Assembly (NCBI GenBank): GCA_003517915.1 | Contig: DOZQ01000132.1 | Span: forward strand, 3,246 to 8,526 | DNA from: Oscillospiraceae bacterium | GTDB taxonomy: Bacteria > Bacillota > Clostridia > Oscillospirales > Acutalibacteraceae | DNA: 5,281 bases | Direction: 5' to 3' | In this document: piece by piece, positions 1 to 4,592 of the stretch | Position numbering within the stretch: the stretch's first letter is position 1 | How the letters are laid out: each line of letters begins with the position of its first letter | Position numbers and translations under genes: made by a program | Notes under the pieces: model-generated | Database searches by the model: none | Told to the model about the DNA's origin: nothing | Seen by the model: the letters and a program-made list of their open reading frames with translations, nothing else

Positions 1-296
1 GAAACACGGCGTTCGAGCACCTCTTTTTTGGAAATGCCCGCAACCGCTATGCAGTGGTCTTTGTCGCAGATTATAACCGGCAAGGATGTGCCTTTTCCCA
101 TTACTTCCGCATATTGTGTCGCGAACGGAGCCAATTCTCCTATCGGCGAATATTTTTTGAAGATCACTTCACCGTCGTTGTCCGTATAGATTTCCAGAGG
201 ATCTCCCTCGCGGATTCTCATAGTTCTGCGAATTTCTTTTGGGATAACGACCCGCCCCAAATCGTCAATTCTTCTTACAATTCCAGTGGCTTTCAC
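1..296 (-). CDS. spoVT: Stage V sporulation protein T, AbrB-family transcription regulator (N-terminal 98 residues, cut by window edge)
   Basis: SpoVT is a DNA-binding regulator that adjusts sigma-G-dependent gene expression in the forespore and affects spore cortex formation and germination. The visible part begins MKATGIVRRIDDLGRVVIPK and keeps the swapped-hairpin AbrB DNA-binding fold over residues 1-50, including the DLGRVVIPKEIRR core and the REGDPLEI strand. After about residue 52 the sequence continues into the start of the GAF-like sensory domain (ICDKDHCIAVAG, residues 76-87). The family is about 180 residues long, so roughly the C-terminal half lies outside the window. The start is a GTG at 296-294, chosen because a strong AGGAGGT lies 8 bases upstream and the first residues match the known SpoVT N-terminus. 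In Bacillus the gene is under sigma G; no clean sigma-G promoter was found here. Identification is by remembered family sequence and is very secure. Confidence 0.95.
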   Translation of the reverse strand, partial: MKATGIVRRIDDLGRVVIPKEIRRTMRIREGDPLEIYTDNDGEVIFKKYSPIGELAPFATQYAEVMGKGTSLPVIICDKDHCIAVAGISKKEVLERRV

Positions 297-300
297 TGAA

Positions 301-411
301 TCACACCTCCTGCAGAATCTTCTGCCCCATTTTCATACTGATATCTGATTGGGCAGTATGTTCGACCAACCAGATAGTAGTATTATCCGTCGTTTTTGCC
401 ATGATATACAT
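301..411 (-). CDS. Possible small protein (36 codons) immediately upstream of spoVT
   Basis: A minus-strand frame runs from ATG at 411-409 to TGA at 303-301, only 4 bases before the spoVT start, a spacing typical of co-translated genes. An alternative in-frame ATG at 402-400 gives 33 codons. The frame is open back to a TAA at 477-475, so the open stretch is longer than the ORF itself, but it has no good ribosome binding site before either ATG and no alternative GTG or TTG start further up. The predicted peptide is mixed polar and hydrophobic (contains TTIWLVEHTAQSDIS) with no signal peptide or membrane segment. I do not recognise it. It could be a genuine short gene in the spoVT unit, the remnant of a longer gene's C-terminus, or chance. 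Confidence 0.25.
   Translation of the reverse strand: MYIMAKTTDNTTIWLVEHTAQSDISMKMGQKILQEV
305..311 (-). promoter_or_regulatory. Ribosome binding site of spoVT
   Basis: Read on the minus strand this is AGGAGGT, close to a perfect Shine-Dalgarno sequence, with 8 bases between it and the GTG at 296-294. It decides the GTG start, since no ATG lies nearby in the SpoVT frame. The same bases would encode the last codons of the possible short ORF that ends at 301. Confidence 0.85.
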
Positions 412-475
412 TCCGGGGTCATACGGATGAAATTGGAAATCACGCCTGTAATTATTGTGCTCATGAGATGAGATT

Positions 476-504
476 TATATAATTGGTTTATTTTTACAAA
501 ACAA
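476..504 (-). promoter_or_regulatory. Candidate sigma-A-type promoter reading toward spoVT
   Basis: On the minus strand TTGTTT (504-499) is followed after 17 bases by TATATA (481-476). The -35 keeps only the TTG of the consensus and the -10 matches 4 of 6 positions, so this rests on the spacing and the AT-rich setting. It lies just downstream, in the leftward sense, of the terminator-like hairpin at 524-588, which fits the start of a separate leftward transcription unit. A sporulation sigma factor would be expected for spoVT, so this may be a second promoter or a chance match. Confidence 0.3.
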
Positions 505-523
505 TGCCCCGGCGCAGCCAGTC

Positions 524-588
524 AAAAAACCGCAAAACCCGAAAAAGGATGTTGCCTTCATCCTTTTTTCTGGTATTTTGCGTTTTTT
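524..588. terminator. Nested, apparently bidirectional terminator hairpin
   Basis: The inner stem pairs GAAAAAGGATG (541-551) with CATCCTTTTTTC (559-570) around a 7-base loop; the 3' arm has one extra T. Outside it, AAAAAACCGCAAAA (524-537) pairs with TTTTGCGTTTTTT (576-588), lacking one base. Both strands end in T-runs (the inner 563-569 and outer 583-588 on plus; the complements of 542-546 and 524-529 on minus), so it could stop transcripts from either side. No annotated gene converges here: spoVT and the ATPase point away from it. That makes the transcript it terminates an open question; a leftward RNA from about 600-690 is the best candidate. Confidence 0.6.
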
Positions 589-690
589 ATTGCCTGTTTT
601 ACTGTGACACGGACAGTCCTGCCGGAATAAAATAACAACAGAGAAGGGTATTAGGAACTGCCCTCCCCATATATAATTTATATATTTTTT
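589..690 (-). ncRNA. Possible small leftward RNA or short ORF between an AT-rich promoter-like tract and the terminator
   Basis: On the minus strand an AT-rich tract (about 690-670) is followed by GGGGAGGG and a region that can fold: GGGCAGTTC (664-656) pairs with GGACTGTCC (619-611) through 9 bp including two G-U pairs. The terminator hairpin at 588-524 then follows. This order (promoter-like tract, stem, terminator) is what a small RNA of roughly 140 bases would show. The same strand also holds a 23-codon ORF, ATG at 670-668 to TAA at 601-599, but it has no ribosome binding site before its start. No -35 element of quality was found and I cannot match the RNA to a known class. It is a structural suggestion only. 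Confidence 0.25.
672..677 (+). promoter_or_regulatory. Candidate -10 element for the ATPase gene
   Basis: A perfect TATAAT lies in an AT-rich tract on the plus strand. Transcription starting near 684 would give the ATPase gene a leader of about 127 bases that contains the hairpin at 708-746. No convincing -35 sits 16-18 bases upstream, and the tract is nearly palindromic, so the match may reflect base composition alone. Confidence 0.25.
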
Positions 691-707
691 CTAGCCGGTC
701 CACCGTG

Positions 708-746
708 CGCTCCGGCCGAAAACAGCATAACTGTACCTGCGGAGCG
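708..746 (+). promoter_or_regulatory. Inverted repeat in the presumed leader of the ATPase gene
   Basis: CGCTCCG (708-714) and CGGAGCG (740-746) form a perfect 7-bp GC-rich stem. Within its 25-base loop ACAG (722-725) and CTGT (731-734) can form a second small stem. A 10-base perfect palindrome, GCGGCGCCGC, follows at 760-769. There is no T-run, so this is not an intrinsic terminator. It could be an RNA structure in the 5' leader or a protein-binding operator; nothing shows which. Confidence 0.35.
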
Positions 747-810
747 AAATCATTTTATAGCGGCGCCGCCAGGTATAAAGAAACTTTGCACGGAGAAATG
801 GCGGTTAAGC

Positions 811-1917
811 ATGTCAAGTTATAATCACACTCCCATATTTTTTTTGGGCGCCAATGCTCCCGGAGGGTTTGTTTCAAATTTTGACAGCCTTTACGGCATG
901 GCGAAGGATTATAGGGTTTTTATTATCAAAGGCGGGCCGGGAACCGGAAAATCCGGCATTATGAAACGTATCGCCAGCGAGCTTTTGAAGGAGGATCCGT
1001 CGGTCACGCTGATTCCCTGCTCATCGGATCCCGCATCGCTGGACGGTGTGATTTTCCCGGGGCTCGGGGTCAGCGTCGCAGACGGGACGCCGCCGCACGC
1101 GCTTGAGCCCGGAGCTGTTGGAATATTTGATTCAATTGTAAACACCGGCGAATTTTTAGACACTAAAAAGCTTTACGCCCAGCGTAAAAATCTTCTGCCG
1201 CTAATAGAAGAAAACAAAGAGCTTATTTTAAGGGCGTCGCGTTATATTACGGCGGCCGGGTCGCTGCTGGGCGACAGCTTCCGCATAGCCATGAACTGCA
1301 CCGACAGCGAAAAGGTTCTGCGCTGCGCCGCGTCGCTTTATAAAAAAGAGTTCCCCGGAGCCGGTAAAGCAGGCGCTCCCGGCCGGGAAATTTCCATGTT
1401 TTTAAGCGGTATCACTCCGGAGGGAATTGTATTTTTTGAAGAGTCACTGACGAATATGGCTAAAAAAATCTATGTGATTGAAGACCCTTACGGGGCATCC
1501 AGCCGGATGCTGCTTTCCGCCGTGAGGGCAATGGCGCTTGAAAACGGGCATGATATAATAGTATGCCCCTGTCCGATGGCGCCGGGCGAAAAAATTGACC
1601 ATCTTATTATACCCGGGCTTTCGCTGGCGTTTTCCACCTCCAACCATTATCACGCCCTGCCGGAATATCATCAGCGCCTGCACGCCCGAAGATTCACCGA
1701 AACAGCCGCGCTGCGCGGCAAAAAGCAGCACCTTTCATTTAACAAAAAAGCCGTGAAGGAGCTGCTCTCGGGCGCGTGCGAGATTTTGGCGCAGGCTAAA
1801 GAAGTGCACGACGAGATTGAAGAATATTACATAGACGCTATGGATTTTACCGGCGTGGACGCCCTTGCCGGGAAGCTTATAAGGCAGATAAGGGATTTTT
1901 ATTCTAACAAACGGTAG
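811..1917 (+). CDS. Two-repeat P-loop ATPase, PRK06851-like family, second P-loop degenerate
   Basis: A 368-residue cytoplasmic protein of a poorly characterised P-loop NTPase family found in sporulating Firmicutes; its substrate is unknown. Residues 9-98 open with FFLGANAPGGF, then the Walker A motif GGPGTGKS at 41-48 (Lys47), then LIPCSSDPASLDGVIFPGL (67-85) and ADGTPPHAL. Residues 196-282 repeat the same plan: MFLSGITPEGIV, the strand YVIE, then DPYGASSR where the Walker A should be, then the DHLIIPGLSLAF strand (263-274) and HYHAL. The nucleotide-binding lysine is absent from the second copy. The C-terminus (about 310-368) is charged and probably helical. The start ATG at 811 fits the family N-terminus; the binding site is weak (GGCGG at 800-804, or a distant GGAG at 792-795). 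The gene diverges from spoVT and has no close upstream partner. The family call is firm, the function unknown. Confidence 0.85.
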   Translation: MSSYNHTPIFFLGANAPGGFVSNFDSLYGMAKDYRVFIIKGGPGTGKSGIMKRIASELLKEDPSVTLIPCSSDPASLDGVIFPGLGVSVADGTPPHALEPGAVGIFDSIVNTGEFLDTKKLYAQRKNLLPLIEENKELILRASRYITAAGSLLGDSFRIAMNCTDSEKVLRCAASLYKKEFPGAGKAGAPGREISMFLSGITPEGIVFFEESLTNMAKKIYVIEDPYGASSRMLLSAVRAMALENGHDIIVCPCPMAPGEKIDHLIIPGLSLAFSTSNHYHALPEYHQRLHARRFTETAALRGKKQHLSFNKKAVKELLSGACEILAQAKEVHDEIEEYYIDAMDFTGVDALAGKLIRQIRDFYSNKR

Positions 1918-1922
1918 GCCGC

Positions 1923-1951
1923 TTGACAATTTGTGATAGGCAGTATAAAAT
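1923..1951 (+). promoter_or_regulatory. Strong sigma-A promoter of the dapL leader RNA
   Basis: TTGACA (1923-1928) is a perfect -35. After 17 bases comes TAAAAT (1946-1951), 5 of 6 matches to the -10 consensus. Transcription would begin near G1958. The promoter starts only six bases after the ATPase stop codon, so the leader RNA is made independently of the ATPase gene. Confidence 0.8.
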
Positions 1952-1957
1952 AGAAAC

Positions 1958-2042
1958 GGAAGGGATGCCGCGTATACGGTTAGCCCTGGGTAAGCGATAT
2001 AAAAGTAACCGTTACCATTGAGCTGGGGCGGTTACTTTTTTG
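1958..2042 (+). promoter_or_regulatory. Candidate attenuator or small riboswitch leader upstream of dapL
   Basis: The RNA from the promoter at 1923-1951 to the T-run at 2036-2041 can form three competing helices. Hairpin 1 pairs AGGG (1961-1964) with CCCT (1984-1987) and CCG (1968-1970) with CGG (1977-1979). An antiterminator pairs ACGGTTA (1976-1982) with TAACCGT (2006-2012), 7 bp without mismatch. The terminator uses 2001-2011 and 2029-2039. Hairpin 1 and the antiterminator share 1977-1979; the antiterminator and terminator share 2006-2011. Forming hairpin 1 should therefore favour termination. The upstream domain is too short for a lysine riboswitch, and I recognise no known class. An 18-codon ORF (1965-2021, MPRIRLALGKRYKSNRYH) ends in the terminator loop, so a leader-peptide mechanism is conceivable, though its start lacks a well-spaced ribosome binding site. 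It may instead be a free-standing small RNA. Confidence 0.55.
2001..2041 (+). terminator. Rho-independent terminator between the ATPase gene and dapL
   Basis: AAAAGTAACCG (2001-2011) pairs perfectly with CGGTTACTTTT (2029-2039) around a 17-base loop and is followed by T's to 2041, six in all from 2036. It would end the leader RNA begun near 1958 and also any transcript arriving from the ATPase gene. Its 5' arm is the target of the antiterminator pairing described for the leader. Confidence 0.85.
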
Positions 2043-2076
2043 TTTGCGGATTTTTCTTTTAATGCGGTTGATTCTA

Positions 2077-2085
2077 TGATACAAT
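2077..2085 (+). promoter_or_regulatory. Extended -10 promoter directly upstream of dapL
   Basis: TGATACAAT gives a TG-n-TACAAT extended -10 element, 5 of 6 matches in the hexamer (2080-2085). The hexamer 17 bases upstream, TTTTAA (2057-2062), is a poor -35, which extended -10 promoters tolerate. It lies after the terminator, so dapL could have a basal supply of mRNA that escapes the attenuator. Transcription would start near 2092, leaving a 26-base leader. Confidence 0.55.
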
Positions 2086-2117
2086 AATCACATCTTAAAA
2101 TTACGGGAAGTGAGCGT

Positions 2118-3302
2118 ATGCTTAAAATCAACCAGAATTATTTAAATCTTAAAGACAGCTACCTGTTTTCGACTGTGGCGAGAAAGGTTTCTGAATATAC
2201 CTCAAAAAATCCCGGTAAACGGGTGATAAGAATGGGCATTGGGGACGTCACGCTGCCGCTGTGCGAAGCGGTCACCGAAGCCTTGCACACCGCGGTAGAT
2301 GAAATGTCGGGAGCCGAAACCTTCCGCGGCTACGGCCCCGAGCAGGGCTATGATTTTCTGCGCGCGGCCATAAGGGATTATTACGCGCGGCGGGGCGTTG
2401 AGCTCGGTGAGGATGAGGTCTTTGTAAGCGACGGCGCAAAAAGCGACACCGGCAATATTCTCGATATATTCTCGCGTGAGAATACCGTGCTTATCCCAAA
2501 TCCGGTTTACCCGGTTTATCTTGACACCAACATAATGGACGGCAGACAGATTAAATTCATGAACGCGGGCGAACATAACGGATTTTTGCCCCTGCCGGAC
2601 GAATCCCTGAAAGCGGATATAATTTATCTGTGCTCGCCGAACAATCCGACCGGCGCGGTTTACGACCGCGAATCGCTTGGCAAATGGGTGGCTTTCGCCA
2701 AAGCAAACGGATCAATCATATTATTTGACGCGGCGTATGAGGCGTTTGTCTCCGACCCGAATTTGCCGCGCAGCATTTTTGAAATCGAGGGCGCGCGGGA
2801 GTGCGCCATAGAATTCGGCTCTCTTTCCAAAACAGCCGGATTCACAGGACTGCGCTGCGGTTACGTGGTGTTGCCGCGCACCGTAAAGTTTCAGGAAAAG
2901 GAACTGGGAGCCTTATGGCTGCGCCGCCAAACCACCAAATTCAACGGCACGGCCTACATCATTCAAAGGGCAGCGGCGGCGGTCTTTTCACCGGAAGGGC
3001 AGGAGCAGACCGGCAGACAGCTGGCCTATTACCGTGAGAACGCGGGCATTATAACACAGGCGCTCAGTGAACTTGGCGTTTGGCATACCGGCGGCGCGCA
3101 TTCGCCTTACGTGTGGCTTAAATGCCCGGGCGGCATGAGCTCGTGGGATTATTTTGACTTTTTGCTCGAAAACGCGAATGTCGTGGGAACTCCGGGCGCG
3201 GGCTTCGGCAGCGGCGGCGAGGGATATTTCCGCCTGACCGCCTTCGGGGAAAAGCAGGCAACCATAGAAGCTATGCGGCGTGTTAAAGAGACATTTAGAT
3301 GA
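2118..3302 (+). CDS. dapL: LL-diaminopimelate aminotransferase
   Basis: A PLP-dependent class I/II aminotransferase that converts tetrahydrodipicolinate and glutamate directly to LL-2,6-diaminopimelate and 2-oxoglutarate, bypassing the succinylase or acetylase branches of lysine and peptidoglycan precursor synthesis. The 394-residue length is normal. Visible landmarks are the N-terminal NYLNLKDSYLFSTVARKV, RMGIGDVTLPL (38-48), the cofactor-phosphate loop DGAKSD (105-110), NPVYPVYLDTNIMDGR (128-143), SPNNPTG with Asn176, FDAAYEAF with Asp204 and Tyr207, the Schiff-base lysine Lys238 in SLSKTAGFTGLR, and the carboxylate-binding Arg372 in YFRLTAFG. These are specific to DapL rather than general aspartate aminotransferases. 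The ATG at 2118 follows a partial binding site GGGAAGTGA (2105-2113). The gene sits behind a candidate attenuator and a second promoter, and has its own promoterless 3' side before the signal peptidase gene. A close paralogue of other specificity is unlikely. Confidence 0.92.
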   Translation: MLKINQNYLNLKDSYLFSTVARKVSEYTSKNPGKRVIRMGIGDVTLPLCEAVTEALHTAVDEMSGAETFRGYGPEQGYDFLRAAIRDYYARRGVELGEDEVFVSDGAKSDTGNILDIFSRENTVLIPNPVYPVYLDTNIMDGRQIKFMNAGEHNGFLPLPDESLKADIIYLCSPNNPTGAVYDRESLGKWVAFAKANGSIILFDAAYEAFVSDPNLPRSIFEIEGARECAIEFGSLSKTAGFTGLRCGYVVLPRTVKFQEKELGALWLRRQTTKFNGTAYIIQRAAAAVFSPEGQEQTGRQLAYYRENAGIITQALSELGVWHTGGAHSPYVWLKCPGGMSSWDYFDFLLENANVVGTPGAGFGSGGEGYFRLTAFGEKQATIEAMRRVKETFR

Positions 3303-3317
3303 TTTTACAAATTATAC

Positions 3318-3346
3318 ATGACTGATACCGGTTCAAATAGTATACT
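3318..3346 (+). promoter_or_regulatory. Sigma-A promoter of the signal peptidase gene cluster
   Basis: ATGACT (3318-3323, 4 of 6 to TTGACA) and TATACT (3341-3346, 5 of 6 to TATAAT) are separated by exactly 17 bases, giving a start near 3353 and a leader of about 44 bases. No terminator was seen between dapL and this promoter, so readthrough from dapL is also possible. Confidence 0.55.
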
Positions 3347-3396
3347 AATAGCTGACAAAAAACTGCCTGAAAAGCATAAAAGAAGATGAACCGTTT

Positions 3397-3966
3397 ATGA
3401 ATGAGACCCGTAAAAAACCAAAAAAACCGAAATCCGTCGCGCGCTCAGCTATTTCCTGGATAATCACTCTGGGCGCGGCAGTATTGTTCGCGTTTTTAAT
3501 CAGCCGGTTTGTGCTTGCGAACGCGTCGGTGATTTCCGGCTCAATGGAAGCCACGGTCATGACAGGCGACCGCGTGCTCTGCAACCGTCTGGCATACCTG
3601 AATTCAGGGCCCAAACGCTTTGATATCATTTTCTTTGAATTTGACGAAGAAGAGAAGCCTTCGAATTATCTTAAGCGCGTGGTGGGTCTGCCGGGCGAAA
3701 AGGTGGAAATAAAAGACGGTAAGGTTTATATAGACGACTCTGAAAATCCTCTGCCCGATGAATTCGTAAACGGTGTACCTCATGGGGATTACGGCCCGTT
3801 TAACGTGCCTGAGGATCATTATTTTCTTTTGGGAGACAACCGCAACCTCTCGTTTGACTCCAAGGACTGGCAAAACCCTTATATAGCGCGCGAAAAAATC
3901 ATAGGCAAGGCGTTTTTTACCTATTATCCGAAATTCAAGGCGCTGTCGGACTATAAATTGGAATAA
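3397..3966 (+). CDS. lepB: Signal peptidase I (type I leader peptidase)
   Basis: A membrane-anchored serine protease that removes signal peptides from exported proteins on the outer face of the cytoplasmic membrane. The 189 residues match the short Gram-positive form. A lysine- and arginine-rich cytoplasmic N-terminus (residues 5-16) precedes one membrane segment (about 18-41). Box B, SGSMEATVMTGDRVL (47-61), holds the nucleophile Ser49; box C is RFDIIFFE (74-81); box D, YLKRVVGLPGEKVEI (91-105), holds the general base Lys93; box E is GDNRNLSFDSKDW (146-158). The usual SMxPT proline is alanine here and the usual DSR of box E is DSK, both conservative variants that should leave the enzyme active. 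The binding site is weak (GAAGATGA at 3382-3389). It appears to head an operon with the next two genes. The symbol follows common usage; sipS-type names are equally apt. Confidence 0.93.
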   Translation: MNETRKKPKKPKSVARSAISWIITLGAAVLFAFLISRFVLANASVISGSMEATVMTGDRVLCNRLAYLNSGPKRFDIIFFEFDEEEKPSNYLKRVVGLPGEKVEIKDGKVYIDDSENPLPDEFVNGVPHGDYGPFNVPEDHYFLLGDNRNLSFDSKDWQNPYIAREKIIGKAFFTYYPKFKALSDYKLE

Positions 3967-3987
3967 CATAAGCAAGGAGCGGCTGAA

Positions 3988-4572
3988 ATGAAAAAATCAT
4001 CACTCATTTTGGATACTATCGAAACCATCCGCACCCGATATTCCTGCCGGGCGTTTTCGGGCGAAATGCCGTCTGATGAAGCCCTGCGGATTATTGCGGA
4101 AGCCGCCGTTCAGGCTCCCAGTGGAATAAACCGCCAGCTTTGGCGGGTAATTGTCGTAAAGAACAAAGAACTGCTTTATGACCTGGAGGCCGAGGGGCTT
4201 CGTAATCTGGCGGCCTTGCCGGACAATTCTATGTATGAGCGTATCATGTCGCGGGGCGGCAAGCTGTATTATAATGCGCCATGCATGATAGTCGTTCCCG
4301 TGGGTAAAGCCGAAACCGCAGGCGCGGAGCTTTTTGACTGCGGCATTGTAGCGGAGAACATCGCGCTGGCCGCGGCGTCTTTGGGCATAAACAGCCTGAT
4401 TTGCGGATTGTCCGCCTTCTCGTTTGCGGGCGAAAGACGCGAAGAATTTAGCCGGCGGCTTGGGTTCCCGGACGGATATGAAATCGGAATAGCCGTGCTG
4501 CTAGGCTACGCCGCTAATCCCGGCGGCACGCCCCATGTTCCGGATATGAGCAAAATCACAGTTATCGAATAG
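3988..4572 (+). CDS. Nitroreductase-family FMN-dependent oxidoreductase
   Basis: A flavoprotein of the nitroreductase superfamily, which uses FMN and NAD(P)H to reduce nitro compounds, quinones or other small molecules; the physiological substrate cannot be told from sequence. The 194-residue length fits the family. The FMN-phosphate motif RTRYSCRAF (15-23) carries Arg17, Ser19 and Arg21. APSGINRQLWRVIVV (43-57) matches the family's APSxxNxQPW segment with leucine replacing proline. DCGIVAENIALAAASLGIN (117-135) is the core helix of the dimer interface, and GYAANPG (173-179) the usual C-terminal strand. The ATG at 3988 follows AAGGAG (3974-3979) with 8 bases between. It begins 21 bases after the signal peptidase stop codon and ends 20 bases before the next gene, so co-transcription is likely. 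No signal peptide is present, so it is cytoplasmic. Confidence 0.88.
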   Translation: MKKSSLILDTIETIRTRYSCRAFSGEMPSDEALRIIAEAAVQAPSGINRQLWRVIVVKNKELLYDLEAEGLRNLAALPDNSMYERIMSRGGKLYYNAPCMIVVPVGKAETAGAELFDCGIVAENIALAAASLGINSLICGLSAFSFAGERREEFSRRLGFPDGYEIGIAVLLGYAANPGGTPHVPDMSKITVIE

Positions 4573-4592
4573 CCGGAAGGGGAATATTAAGA

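Noticed and set aside
54..299. 81-codon plus-strand ORF at the left edge
   Set aside because: It lies antisense to the clear SpoVT coding sequence and its product looks like no known protein.
354..420. Sigma-G promoter for spoVT on the minus strand
   Set aside because: CATACTG and AATACTA resemble the sigma-G -10, but no GNATA-type -35 lies at 17-18 bases; the nearest are about 2-5 bases too far.
589..690. 6S RNA or signal recognition particle RNA in the spoVT-ATPase intergenic region
   Set aside because: No long 6S-type hairpin with central bubble and no conserved SRP domain IV sequence could be found.
798..824. 8-codon ORF overlapping the ATPase start (ATG at 798)
   Set aside because: GGAG lies only 2 bases before this ATG, too close for efficient initiation, and the peptide is too short to judge. 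A regulatory upstream ORF is not excluded.
1958..2042. Lysine riboswitch upstream of dapL
   Set aside because: The leader is about 85 bases; the lysine riboswitch aptamer alone is about 170 bases with five helices, and its conserved core is not visible.
2202..2576. 124-codon minus-strand ORF inside dapL
   Set aside because: Shadow of the dapL frame; the dapL motifs cover the same bases.
3604..3975. 123-codon minus-strand ORF inside the signal peptidase gene
   Set aside because: Antisense shadow of conserved boxes C to E of signal peptidase I.
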